64,000 bases of DNA from Bin87 sp963663945 (GCA_963663945.1 OY760687.1:682001-746000), one strand, 5' to 3'. Shown: positions 27,471 through 38,860, counted from the first letter of the stretch. Numbers and translations: made by a program. Notes: generated by a model not told the origin, from the letters alone.

Positions 27471-30322
27471 GTGTTTCCGACAGCCATAGGAAGACTGGGC
27501 CTGTACATCGCCCTGCTGACCGTATTGCTGGCCGCCGGCCTGCTTATTCTGGCACGAGGGGAGGATGCGCGCGTAGTCGCCGATGGCGGGACGGAAGTTC
27601 CTGCCAGTCCCAGCGGGTTGGAGGTTTCCATTGAACCCGGCTCACTGGCTGTGTCTGTCATTGGGACGATGTTGCGGGAGCTGACGATTACCTGGTGCGC
27701 TGGCGGCCCATGGACGGGCAGTTGAACGACGGCGTGAGGGTGAACTCTTCCAGCGCCGCCGTCACCGTGGATGACTACGGCCGGCGGGTGATGCGAGTGC
27801 GGGCTTGCAACGACACCGGCTGCGGGAAACCCGTTGCCAGGCAGTTTGAGGTCGAACCTGCCCCCGAGCCGACACCCGAACCCACACCGGAGCCTCCGGC
27901 CAAGCCCACCGGGTTGAGCCTTGAAGCTGCGGCAGGCTCGCGGGACGTATCGGTCGATTGGGACGACGTTGCGGGCGCCGACGACTATTTGGTCCGGTGG
28001 CGTTTGCCCGGTCCGGACCAGGCAATGAACGAGGGAGTGCAGACCCAATCCTCCAACGCCGCCATCACCGTGTCGGACTACGGCCGGTGGACGGTGCGGG
28101 TGGAAGCGTGCAACGCCGGAGGTTGCGGACCGGGCGTCTCCAAGACGGTCCGGCTGCGACAGGTCAAGCCGGGCCAACCGCAGAACCTGGTGGTGAGCGT
28201 GACGCCGGGAGAGCTGGATCTCACCGCCAGTTGGGATGCGGTGCAGGGAGCGGCGTCCTACCAGATCGGGTGGCGGCGACCGACTGGAAACTTCGCGGCG
28301 GATGACCAGGTAACGACCACGGATGCCAGCGCCGCCATCACGGCACCGGACTACGGCCAGTGGGTGGTGCGCGTGGAAGGGTGCAACGACGCCGGCTGCG
28401 GACCGGGGGCCAACCAGCAGTTCGCAGTCCAACCGGAACCGCCCGGCATACCCACGGGGTTGAGCCTTGACGCGGAACGTGGTTCGCTGGACGTGTCGAT
28501 GGACTGGGACGACGTTGAGGGAGCCGACGAATACCGGATCCGCTGGCGCTTGCCCGGCCCGGACCAGGCAATGAACGAGGGAGTGAAGACCCAGTCCTCG
28601 GAGGCCACTATCAAGGTGGCGGACTACGGCCAGTGGGTGGTGCGTGTGGAAGCCTGCGACGCCGGGGGCTGCGGACCGGGCGCATCGACCAGGGTTGACG
28701 TCGAGCAGGCGAGTTTGAACCTGGCGCCAGCGCTGGACGCCGGGGGCAATGCCAAGCGCTCGGCCTTCACGGCTTCCTGGGATGCGGCGCCGGACATGAC
28801 GTCCTACCAACTGCGCTGGAGAGTGGCCGGGGCGAACTTCCAGGATGAGGACCAGGTATCCGCTGATGCCGAGGCGACCAGCGCCGAATTCGCCGTGTCC
28901 AGAGACGGCAAGTATGACGTGGAGTTCCGGGGCAGCCGCGGCAACGGCTTCAAGTTGCTGGAAAACACCCAGGTGGAGACCAAACTGTACGGGTCGGGCC
29001 AGACGAGCCTGTTCCACCAGTTTGAATGCCAGACCAATAAGATAACCGGCGTCCAGGCCCTTTCCATGGACGGTGGCGTTGAGGTGCGCTGGAACAACCC
29101 CAACGACGCAACCATCACCAAGTACCAGTACCGGCTGCAACAGGGCAACGGTTTTACGAGCGGGCCCGGGTACGACAACTGGACCGACGCCGCCGACACC
29201 AGCGCCGGAACCACGTCGCACCGGGTGACCGGCCTCTCCAACGGGCTCACCTACGGGCTACTGCTGCGGGGAGTGGCTGGAAGCAGGATCTACTGCTTCG
29301 AAAAGTTGGTGTTCGTCACCCCATACGACCCGAGCCTGGAGCGTCCCACCGGTTTCTACGCCGCCCGCGTGGCTGGCACGAGCCGGGAGGTCACGCTGAA
29401 CTGGAACGATCCCGGCGACAATACACTCAGCTACGTCTATCAGTATTGGGACAAGCGGACCGGTCAAATGGGGTGGGCCGCCCTCGCCGGCACTGCTCCG
29501 GCCTCCGTGGGGAACAAGCTCTCCACCACGCTCACTCTTCCCTACTGCGGGGGCCGCGATCACAGCTTCCGGATGCGGGCCCAGCGCGGCAGCTCGGTCG
29601 GTCCTTACTCGTACACCCACAGCATCCCCGTGGCCATGTTCGGCACGGCTGACGACGATACGCTGACCGGGGACGGCGGCCCTGACTGCATCGAGGGACT
29701 GGGAGGCAACGACACGCTGAACGGCGACGCCGGCGATGACAGACTGGACGGGGGAGACGGGAACGACACACTGGACGGCGGTGACGGGAACGACACACTG
29801 GACGGCGGTGACGGGAACGACAATCTGGACGGCGAAGACGGCGACGACACGCTGCGCGGCGGTCCCGGCGACGACGATCTGGACGGCGGTCCCGGCGACA
29901 ACCTGCTTTATGGCGGCGACGGCAATGACATGCTCTGGCTCGATAGCATCGGCCCTCCTTCCGTCGGTGATGTCAATAAATTCAACGGCGGCCCCGGCGA
30001 TGACCAACTGCTCGGCTACAGCTCAAAGGTCATAATTGAGTTCTACTTCGACGTCAGCCCCGGCTTTGGCACCGACACTATCCACAGCTACTACTACGGG
30101 GAGTCCAAAGAGAAAAGCGACCGGATCTACCTGTGCGGGGATGTAAATACCATCGCGTTCCAGAGGTTGAACCGAGGCCTTTTTGATAATTTCGCCTATC
30201 GCATTCAGGTTACCAACAACGGGGTCAAGGCGGGAGAGATCCGGCAGCGGTACCCACACAGTGGACGGACAGGCGTCCACATCAGCATAGTGCCGGCGAC
30301 CACCCCCGGCTGCACGCCATGA
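27471..30322 (+). pseudogene. Secreted FnIII/RTX protein, frameshifted near the N-terminus
   Basis: GTG 27471 follows AAGGAGG with good spacing and gives a signal-anchor (LYIALLTVLLAAGLLIL). In the first FnIII repeat one G is missing relative to the sister genes (around 27660), so the frame jumps to the one used from 27695 onward. Thereafter some 870 codons are intact: four clear FnIII repeats with the WDDVAGADDYLVRWR signature, two divergent FnIII-like modules, then a tract of RTX nonapeptides (GGDGNDTLDGGDGNDTLDGG) and a C-terminal beta region ending ATTPGCTP. It lacks the LRR block of its neighbours. A start inside 27695-27720 would lack the signal peptide, so as sequenced export should fail. 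Confidence 0.8.
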
Positions 30323-30525
30323 CCGCTGGGGCTCATCGCCATGGCCGGCAATACCGAGATCGTATTGACCTGGACAGACCAACGACACCACCTGCATCGT
30401 TGAGCTGCGGGCCGACGCGCCGCGTACATCCCTTGCCTGTTCGACCGCGCCACCGCTACGCCCGGCCCGGTAGCTCCGCTTGTCCAGACTTGCGTGGATT
30501 GTTACCCACCAGAGGCAATGCAACT

Positions 30526-30541
30526 GGGGGGGGGGGGGGGG
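30526..30541 (+). repeat. Homopolymer tract of 16 G
   Basis: Sixteen consecutive G lie between the end of the second repeat protein and a C-terminal remnant of a related gene. Its length equals the 16-C tract at 31134-31149. Tracts this long slip during replication and are also hard to sequence, so the exact count is uncertain. Confidence 0.85.
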
Positions 30542-30639
30542 CAAGTTCGCATGCGGCTCGCATGCCGCTGTTGCCACGCTCCTCAAGCCGGCGTTTCCGA
30601 TCTTCATGAACCCTTGGTCAGTTCGCCGGCGGAACGGCG

Positions 30640-30812
30640 CACCCCATCACGCCGGCGCCGACAGCGGTTCCGACCGTGTCATCACCGTCACCTTCGACTC
30701 CGCGACGGCGGGGCAGATCACCTTGAAGGGCACCACCAGCGGGTCCGCCAATTTCGCCAACCTGAACATCGTACCCGCCGCCGACGCCCACACCGGAGGC
30801 TGCGCGCCATAA
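30640..30812 (+). pseudogene. C-terminal scrap of an RTX-type secreted protein
   Basis: The in-frame string VITVTFDSATAGQITLKGTT and the ending ADAHTGGCAP resemble the ends of the neighbouring repeat proteins (strand-rich region, then a Gly-Cys-X-Pro type terminus). No RTX repeats, start or signal peptide precede it. It is probably the tail of a deleted family member, next to the poly-G tract. Confidence 0.5.
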
Positions 30813-30844
30813 CCGGAGTCCTTTGTAACGCCCATGGCTCCGGC

Positions 30845-31104
30845 ACGCTGGGTTCACAAAGACACACTGGGCTTTATTTTCCAGTATCACTTTATACCTG
30901 TATATTATGTACTAAGTGATAGGTATAAATATGTAACAAATACTCCGAAAGTCCAACCGGAAAATACCCCATCGAACCTAGACACCGGCCGGGGCTGGTG
31001 GCTAGGCTGATTGACCCGCCGCCCGCCCAGAATCGGCGGCAAAGGCCACCGCGCCAGTTTCAACAAAACATAACCAACAGGCCACGGCACGAGAGGAACA
31101 CAAA
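30845..31104 (+). promoter_or_regulatory. Duplicated 5' regulatory module upstream of third repeat protein
   Basis: Homologous to 21610-21970. The AT-rich core contains interleaved perfect inverted repeats: ATCACTT/AAGTGAT and TTTATACCT/AGGTATAAA (about 30883-30931). GAACCTAG and CTAGG follow about 50 bp later. GAGGAACAC precedes the upstream ATG at 31105. Conservation between two loci separated by 9 kb argues for shared regulation, either a protein operator or an RNA leader. Confidence 0.5.
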
Positions 31105-31133
31105 ATGAGGAAGACCATGGCACACCTGCGTAT

Positions 31134-31149
31134 CCCCCCCCCCCCCCCC
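31134..31149 (+). repeat. Homopolymer tract of 16 C between two possible starts
   Basis: The tract lies between ATG 31105 (with GAGGAAC upstream) and ATG 31172 of the third repeat protein. With 16 C the upstream ATG is out of frame with the gene; with one C fewer it reads through in frame (MRKTMAHLRIPPPP then SLGRRCTMLG). The sister gene has the same MRKTMA start in frame and no tract. Confidence 0.8.
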
Positions 31150-31171
31150 GAGTTTGGGGCGGAGATGCACG

Positions 31172-34100
31172 ATGTTAGGCGCCATATTCCTACCGAGAGC
31201 GGCGCTCCTGGGCGGCGCTCTGGCTATTGTCGTCGCCGCCGTCGTCATGACGGCCCTGCTATCGGGTAGCGGCAGTCCGGCCAGCGCCCAAGATGCGAAC
31301 GAAACCAAGGTCCCCGCCAAACCCGCCGGGTTGAGCGTTGCCACGGAACCGGGCTCGCTGGACGTGCTGGCCGACTGGGACGACGTTGCGGGGGCCGACG
31401 ACTACCTCGTGCGCTGGCGGCCCAAGGACGGGCAGCTGAACGAGGGTGCGAGAACACAGTCATCCAGCGCCTCCATCACCGTGTCAGCCTACGGCGACTG
31501 GGTGGTGCGGATTCAGGCCTGCAACGACGCCGGCTGCGGGAAACCCACTGCGGAGCGGTTCAGTGTGGAACCGGCCCCCGAACCGACTCCCACCCCGACG
31601 CCAAATACTCCAAACAAACCTCCGGTATTTGATCGAAACAATATCAGAATCCATACTGTCCTGGAGAACTATGGACCATTGATCACTGCGGGCACTTACG
31701 TGGTGCGTGACCCTGAGAACGACCGGATTACTCGCTCCCTCGCCGGAGCTGACGCCGCCAGCTTCGCCGCACGTCAATTTCCGAGTGGTAACGAGCTTAT
31801 CATCGATCTGGAATTGAACGCCACGCCGGACTACGAGTCGCCGGCCGACGCCAATGGCGACGGAGTGTACGAGGTAACCATTCGTGCGACCGACGCCAAC
31901 GGGAGCGGGGAGACCACGGAGTTGGACGTAACGGTAACCGTCCTGGACGTGGACGAGGCGCCGGTGATCACCGGGCCGGCCGCGGTGAGCTTCGCCGAGC
32001 ATTCCGGGTCCGACGTGGGCCAATACTCGGCGGCAGACCCGGAGGGCGAGACGGCCACGCTGACTCTGGGCGGAACGGACGCGGCGAGTTTTACCTTCGC
32101 CGACGGCACCCTCACGTTCAACGCCGCCCCGGACTACGAGACCAGGGATTCGTACTCGGTGACCTTCACTGCGTCCGACGGGACGAACACCGCGACGCTG
32201 GACGTGACCATAACGATCACCGACGTTGACGAGACTACTATCAACCTGGGCCCGGTGGTCGATGTCCAGGCGGAACGGTACCAGGGCTTCACCGGAACGG
32301 ACCATGCGCCCCGGGGCATCCTGGTCAGCAAGGTATTCGACGGCATCTTTTCCGACCCGAACGGCGACGAACTGACCTACACCGTCTCGGTCCCCGACGA
32401 CCGCAGCGAGCTGGTGGATACGGTGTACGTCCCGGAAAGCGTCCAGCGGGTGTTCATACGGCTGGACGCCGAGGACGACTGGGGCGCCGTCAGGCCCGCA
32501 TTGCCAAAGCCGCTGGTCACCACGGTGACGCTGACGGCCACCGACCCCGACGGCCTCTCCGCCTCCGTGACGGGGGAGTTCCGCACCAACTGGGAGAGTT
32601 CCCCCACCCTGGTGTCCGTCTGCGACCGGACGTCCCAGGTGAAGGGCGTCTTGGTGAAGCTCCTCGGCAAGGCTTGTGAGAACATCGGCGCCGATGACCT
32701 GAGCGCGGTCGTCACACTGGATCTGTCGAACACGGGGCTGCGCTCGCTGAGAACTGAAGACTTCTCCGGCATGAGCAGCTTGAGGAATGTGGACGCCTCC
32801 AACAACTCGATCACGTCGTGGACGGATGCATGTGCCGCCGACTATGGCGATACCGTTCAGAACGTCAACCTGACCAACAACAAACTGGGCGGCACCACCG
32901 GGGACCAGATTCCAGCGGGCTGCTTTACCGCCACCAAATTTCCAGAGCTGAGGTCCCTTCACCTGGGCGCCACCCGAATCAACTCGCTGTCAGGCGATCC
33001 GTTTGACGGGTTGACCAAACTGGAAATTCTAGACCTGAGCCAAAACCAGATCACCGCCGTCCCCGTGGCCGCATTCGGAGACCTGAGCGAGCTCTGGTAC
33101 CTGGACCTGGGCCGAAACGCCCTCACCTCCAGCGGGTTGCCGGTAACCACGAGCGGGTCGGTCGTGACAGGTGCCGTCTTCGACGACCTTCAAAGCCTCG
33201 AGTGGCTGGCGCTCAACAATCAGTTCACCCAGGACTCAAGCAACAACTTCGAGCCCACGGGCAATGCCCAGCTGACCAGCCTGGATGTTCGCGTGTTCTC
33301 CGGCCTGGTCAGCCTGAAGGAGCTGGACCTGGCGAACAACGGCCTCACCACGGCCGGCCTGCCCAACAACGTCTTCGCGAACCTCCCCAGCCTGGAAAGC
33401 CTGGCGCTGTTCGGCAACGCCGGCAACGCCAGCACACCCTGGACTGTCGCCCAGCTGATAACCATGGGCGTCAGAAACGACGGGACCAACCTGCAGGCAG
33501 ACGTCTTTCAGGTTGTCGCCTCTCCCACCGGTTTTGAAATCGAGCCCGTCAGCGGCGGGGTCAAGCTGACCTGGGACGACCCCAGCGACAGCAACCTCAG
33601 CCACGAATACCGCTATGATGTGAACAGCAGCGGTGCCTGGACCGACTGGACAGCCATCAGCAGCCCGACCGATAACGGCGCCACGTTGGAACACACCGTC
33701 AGCAGCAACATGACCAGCGGCAAAAACTACGTCTTCCAGCTCCGGTCGGAAAAGAGCGGGGCCCACAGCTGGCGCGCCAATGCCGATTGTACCGCGGTCT
33801 TCGGCACGTCGGGCAATGACACGCTGACCGGCAGCGTTTACCCTGACTGCATCATCGGTCTGGCTGGCAACGATACCCTGGAGGGTCACGGCGGGGCCGA
33901 CCAACTGGACGGCGGCGCCGGCACGGACACCGCCAGCTATGCGGGTTCCGACAACGGGGTAGAAGTGGACCTGTCCATCAGCACTGCACAGGCCGCCTAC
34001 GGCAACACCCACTCCAGTGGCGATGTGCTGAGCAACATCGAGAACATCACCGGATCGGATTACCCCGACACCCTCACCGGCGACTCATCCGCCAACGTCC

Positions 34101-36639
34101 TTAAAGGCGGCGATGGCAACGACACACTGAAGGGCGGGGCCGCTGACGACTTCTTAGAAGGTAACCAAGGCGACGACAAGATTTATGGCGAGGGCGGTGC
34201 CGACGATATGTTTGGCGGCTTCGGCGACGACCTGTTGGAAGGCGGTGACGGCGGTGACGAGCTTGGTTGTCAGGATGGCATCGACACGGTGAGCTATTCC
34301 GGTTCCAACAGTGGGGTAACCGTGACCGTCAACGGTGCCGCCAGCGGCGGCCATGCCGCGGGGGACACCATCTCCAACTGCGAAAATATCATCGGCTCGG
34401 CGCACGCCGACACCCTCACCGGCAACGCCAACGCCAACGTGATCGAGGGCGGCGCGAGCGGCGACACGCTGAACGGCGCCGGCGGCAGCGACACGATAAG
34501 CTATGCCGGTTCCAGCGCCGGGGTGACCTTCAATCACGGCGCCGGAACCGCCAGCGGCGGCGATGCCAATGGGGACACCTGGAGTAACTTCGAGAACATC
34601 CTCGGCTCGGCGCACGCCGACACCCTCACCGGCAACGCAAACGCCAACGTGATCGAGGGCGGCGCGGGCGGGGACGCGCTGAACGGCGCCGGCGGCACCG
34701 ACACGGTGAGCTATGCCGGTTCCAGCGCCGCAGTAACCGTGACCATCAACGGTACCACCAGCGGCGGCGATGCCGCGGGGGACACAATCTCGAACTTCGA
34801 GAACATCCTCGGCTCGGCGCACGCCGACACGCTCACCGGCGACGCCAACGCCAACGTGGTCGAGGGCGGCGCGGGCGGCGACACGCTGGACTGCGCCGGC
34901 GACACCGACACGCTAAGCTATGCCGGTGCCAGAGCCGGGGTAACCGTGACCATCAACGGTACCGGCAGCAGGGGCGATGCCAATGGGGACTCCATCTCCA
35001 ACTGCGAAAATGTCACCGGCTCGGCGCACGCCGACAGCCTCACCGGCGACGCAAACGTCAACGTGATCGCGGGCGGCGACGGCGACGATGTGATCGAGGG
35101 CCGCGCGGGAGCGGACACCATGACCGGCGGCGCCGGAACCGACACGCTGTCCTACCGCAATTCGGTCCGCCCAGTGTATGCGAACTTCGGCGACGATGAA
35201 TACGAAGATAACGAAGCCCAGGACGACGTCGTTTCGGGCTTCGAGAACCTCGTCGGTTCGAAAGGCGGCGACGAACTCGTCGGCGACGCCAATGCCAACG
35301 TTATCTGGGGCCTCGCCGGGCAGGACGAAATTGACTGCCGCGCTGGCGACGACGTGGTCGACGGCGGCCCGGGGGGAGACGAGATGGATGGCGGCGCCGG
35401 CACGGACACCTTGACCTATGCCGATTCGCCCGGCCCGGTGTTCCTCAATCTAAGCGACTCAAGCGCATCTCGAGGCTGCTACGCCGCGGGCGACACGGTT
35501 GAAAACATCGAGAAGATCATCGGGACGCGCTACGACGACTTCTTCACCAGCACGTCGGGCGGCATCACGTTCGACGGCGGCGCCGGCGGCGACACCATCA
35601 TCTACAGGAGTAGCGATGCTGGCGTAACCGTTAACCTCACTACTGGCACCGGTAGCGGTGGCCACGCTGTCGGTGATAAATATACCAGCATTGAGCACAT
35701 CGTCGGGTCGCCACACAATGACACCCTCACCGGGGATGCTGGGAACAACTCATTTGAGGGGATGGGCGGTACGGATACCATCGACGGCAAGGGTGGATAT
35801 GACACATTAACTTTCAATCGCGTCGCTCAGGGTGAGAATGAAGCGGGGGCAGATTCACCTTGGGTACCAAAGTCACCAACGTTGAGCGAATCTACGGGTC
35901 TATCTTTAGAGACAAACTCGTAGGCGACAGTGGCGACAACACGATTTTCGGCAGTAATGGACATGACCTAATCCAGGGCGGGGCCGGCAACGACACCCTC
36001 TACGGCGGCGTCGCCTACGAATGGAGGGCCATCTGGGACAACGGCACAGTCCTTGACTACAACGGGAACTACGACACAATCGAGGGTGGGGCCGGCGACG
36101 ACGAGATATACGCCAAAATCAACGACGGGGCCTGGGGCGGGGCTGGCAACGACAAGATCAAAATAGACGGCGGCGACTTGATCGATGGCGGCGACGGAAC
36201 CGATGAGTACTACATTATCGGAAACAAAGCAACCGATCCTGTAGTTAAAATAACAAATCACCAAGATGCGGACCTGATTCGCATTTGCCTGGGGAGCGGA
36301 CAGGCAGCTTCCGAAACTGCTGCTACCGACGGTCAAATTTATTGGACAACAGAGATTCGCAATGTGTACGACCTAGGGAAAACGGAGATCAACGACGTGG
36401 TATTCACCGTTTTCCTGAAACAAGATGGCGCTGGGGTCCAGCAGGCCGTCATCGCCGTGATCGATCGAACCACGACTACGGGCAAAAAAATAGCGTGGTC
36501 CGACCCCAACGCCGCAGCCGGCACCGGGTGCAATTTCCTACCGACCAATCCAGACCTCGGAACTACGAATTATGGGTCGAATTATCCCCGCCCGGCCAGC
36601 GTGGGACCCGAAGGGCGTGTCGGCGGCGCTTGCGATTAA
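31172..36639 (+). pseudogene. Giant secreted FnIII/cadherin/LRR/RTX adhesin-like protein, 3' frameshift
   Basis: About 1584 codons read from ATG 31172 (GGAG upstream) to 35923; the last part continues in another frame from about 35850 to 36639, so one frameshift near a G-run (35842-35850) split about 1820 codons. Order: signal peptide, FnIII, two cadherin-type repeats (VTFTASDGTNTATLDVTITI, DPNGDELTYTVSV), a linker domain shared with the first gene, eight or so leucine-rich repeats (32700-33430), FnIII-like unit, and a very long RTX region with four 69-70-residue units (GSAHADTLTGNANANVIEGG). The 3' frame adds RTX repeats and the terminal SDPNAAAGTGC motif. Ca-dependent folding outside the cell is expected from RTX repeats. 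Confidence 0.85.
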
Positions 36640-36729
36640 GTCAGAATACTACCTCGGCACCCAGGACAGTGGTTTTGGAGGATAGAACCAACCCGAAAGA
36701 GGAATACACAAGAACTGCTAAGACGTCAG

Positions 36730-36785
36730 CGTCCCGCCCGCATCCAAGTCGCCTTCGGCGACCATTGCCTGGAGGCGAATGCTAA
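36730..36785 (+). mobile_element. Scrap of IS1380 transposase N-terminus
   Basis: RIQVAFGDHCLEANA encoded here matches RIQVAFDGHRLVADA of the IS1380 remnant at 5133. Only about 55 bp remain. Confidence 0.6.
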
Positions 36786-36875
36786 ACCGAACCCAAGGTG
36801 GAATCCGCATCAAGGGCAGGTGGAATTGGGGTCGATTGAGGTAGCTGGCAGGGAAAGCTGAGGGGGTTGTTGGGC

Positions 36876-37037
36876 ATGCCGGAGATGGGAGCGTTGCTGG
36901 AGAAGTTGCGCATGGACGAGGCTGAGGTACGGCGACGGATGTACCGCGCGCCGACACTTCGGGAACGGGAGCGATGGCACGCGATTTGGCTGCTGGCGCA
37001 GGGGTGGACGGCGGTGGTGGTGGCGACCGCATCAACG
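36876..37037 (+). mobile_element. IS630-type transposase N-terminal fragment
   Basis: MPEMGALLEKLRMDEAEVRR followed by APTLRERERWHAIWLLAQGW is the helix-turn-helix start of IS630-like transposases. After about 50 residues it runs into unrelated sequence. Confidence 0.6.
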
Positions 37038-37654
37038 CCGCAGACGCGCTGCGTACCTGTGGTACGGCAGGCGCCACCGGTCGTGTGGCCAAATTCACGC
37101 CGGGAAGCCTTGCGGCGCAGGTGTCGAGGCGATCAGCACTCCCAACCAACTGACCGGTCGGCCCTGTCGCTCTAACACCGGAACGGGCGGCTGGGCAGAT
37201 ACGGTTCCGACGAAACCCGGACCCTGAACATGGATGCCGGCTACGGGCGGCTTCACGAGCCCACCTGACGATGGTTGTGTCACCAGCGGGTGGATTAACA
37301 GCCGGATTCGACCGACGGTGGGCGCACAGCACCGGACACTCAAAGGGGAACGAACCTCTCCAATATTCGTGCGGCTTTCCAACCGGAACGTGACCACCCA
37401 ATCGGGCGCGGCGTTGCATCACTGCAACGCAAGCCCGGGGGAGACGGCGCTGGACGTGAAGCCGGTGGTCAAAAGCGCGCGTCCCACGATCTGGTCGCCG
37501 CCCTGGACTGCGCCGGGACGCCGTTCCCGATGTCGAGGCAGCGGAGGACCTCAGACGAAATGACGCAAAACGGCCGTCTTCGCCCGCCATCACCCGCGCT
37601 GACGGTGTGTTGAAAAACCGCCTTGGTCAACGCCGGTGAACGACGAAAGAACCC
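37038..37654. other. Region without a supported gene
   Basis: About 600 bp between transposase scraps and a binding-protein pseudogene. All frames are short and unlike known proteins; I see no promoter, RNA or repeat I can support. Confidence 0.35.
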
Positions 37655-38063
37655 ATGCTCAGGATGATTGCCTGGACCGTACCGGCCTTGATCGGCGCCC
37701 TGACGCTGCTGGCGGTCTCGGTCGCGCTGGCCAGCGGCGATGACCGGGCGACAGAGCGCAGACGACGAGGGCGGGTCCGCCGCGTTGTCCGAACAGACCC
37801 AGGACCGCCTGGACAGGGTGCGGCGGCGTGGACACCTGGTCTGCGCCATCAGCGACGCCATGCCCGGCTTCGGCTACCTGGCGGACGGCGAGAACGCCGG
37901 CTTCGACGTAAATCTATGCCCGGCCGTGGCGGACTCAGCGCCCGGCGACCCCAACGCCGTCGAGTTTCGCATCAGCATTCCCACCGGACTGGCCGCCGCC
38001 GTCCGGTCCGGAGAGACCGACATGGTGGCGCGCATCCTCACGGCCACCACCACCCGCGACGCC
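37655..38063 (+). pseudogene. Family-3 amino-acid-binding lipoprotein, frameshifted and truncated
   Basis: A decayed paralogue of the intact gene at 38943. MLRMIAWTVPALIGALTLLA is the signal peptide; a frameshift near 37745 then moves to the frame encoding SEQTQDRLDRVRRRGHLVCA and AMPGFGYLADGENAGFDVNL, and on to VARILTATTTRDA. At about 38063 the homology stops abruptly, three residues short of the QWGNF motif, and minus-strand GAF sequence begins. About 60% of the protein is missing. Confidence 0.85.
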
Positions 38064-38340
38064 CCAGGTTGTCGGTCCACCCCTCGACCTGACGCCTTTC
38101 GTCGGACGCGAAGCCGGAGATGACGGGGTCCTCGAGAGCGCGGGCCTGGTCGATGGTGACGATGACGGCGTAGCGGGCGCCGGTCAGGGCGCGGGCGGAC
38201 TCGGCGATCTCGTGCAGGACGGTGTCGACGTCAAGGCTGGCGTTGACGCGCAGGATGGCGGTGGAGAGGGCGGCGATGCGCTCCCGCAGCGCCTGGATCT
38301 CCCGCTCGGGTTGGCTGCTGCTGCTCAATGGTTTGTCCAT
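38064..38340 (-). pseudogene. GAF-domain sensor, N-terminal fragment
   Basis: MDKPLSSSSQPEREIQALRE starts a coiled segment followed by the beginning of a GAF domain (ILRVNASLDVDTVLHEIAES, ALTGARYAVIVTID, ISGFASDERR). It is cut at the junction with the binding-protein pseudogene after VEGWTD. Such N-termini are usual in GAF-containing histidine kinases or regulators; the catalytic part is missing. Confidence 0.65.
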
Positions 38341-38503
38341 CTGGACGCGACGCGCAGTCCCGGCCGGCTCGGCCTGTCGATGTCCGGCTACTGGGGAGAT
38401 TTCCATCCTGACGGGGGACCGTACCAAAGATCATGTAACGGATACCATAACAGGCATATTAGATACACAATAATGACGCTCAGAGTACTAAACTTTTCGT
38501 CGC

Positions 38504-38860
38504 GTGCGGAAGCGTGGTCTCCTGGTGCCGAGCACGGCCACGTTGTGGGCGTGGATGCTCTGGCGCAGCACCCCTTTCAACCGGGACGGCGAGGTGGTGG
38601 TGGCGATGCTGATCCGGCCGATCCCGCCGCGGCTGGAACAGGACCGGCTGCGGCTGCGAGAAAGGACGCGGACCATGACCCAGGGGGTCGCCGTGCTGAC
38701 CTACGGGTGGCAATGGGAGATCTACGACCTGGAGGACCGCACCCGCAGCTTCTTGGACCGGCGCGTGGAGCGACTGGATCTGGAGAGTGACGAGCCACAC
38801 AACATGGAGCGGGTTGCCGAAGCGCTCTACCGGAGGCTGGGCAGGGACTGGTGGTGGTGA
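38504..38860 (+). pseudogene. HsdR-N-like fragment
   Basis: A 118-codon frame whose second half (TQGVAVLTYGWQWEIYDLED) matches RGVAVLTNGTRWEIYDLSLP of the stand-alone protein at 58400 and resembles the last strands of HsdR N-terminal nuclease domains. The first 30 residues look like out-of-frame or foreign sequence, so the N-terminal part of the domain has been lost. It lies 82 bp before the intact binding-protein gene. Confidence 0.5.

Noticed and set aside
27431..29221. Long minus-strand frame of about 596 codons opposite the second repeat protein
   Set aside because: It is the shadow of GC-rich repetitive FnIII coding sequence; the composition is Val/His/Arg-rich, there is no ribosome site, and the plus strand has clear domains.
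31484..32962. Minus-strand frame of about 490 codons opposite the cadherin/LRR region
   Set aside because: Same codon-shadow effect; the plus-strand protein has recognisable repeats with correct spacing.
34250..35100. Regular 207-210-bp repeats considered as a CRISPR or satellite array
   Set aside because: The repeats are in frame, encode RTX/beta units and have no short repeat-spacer structure.
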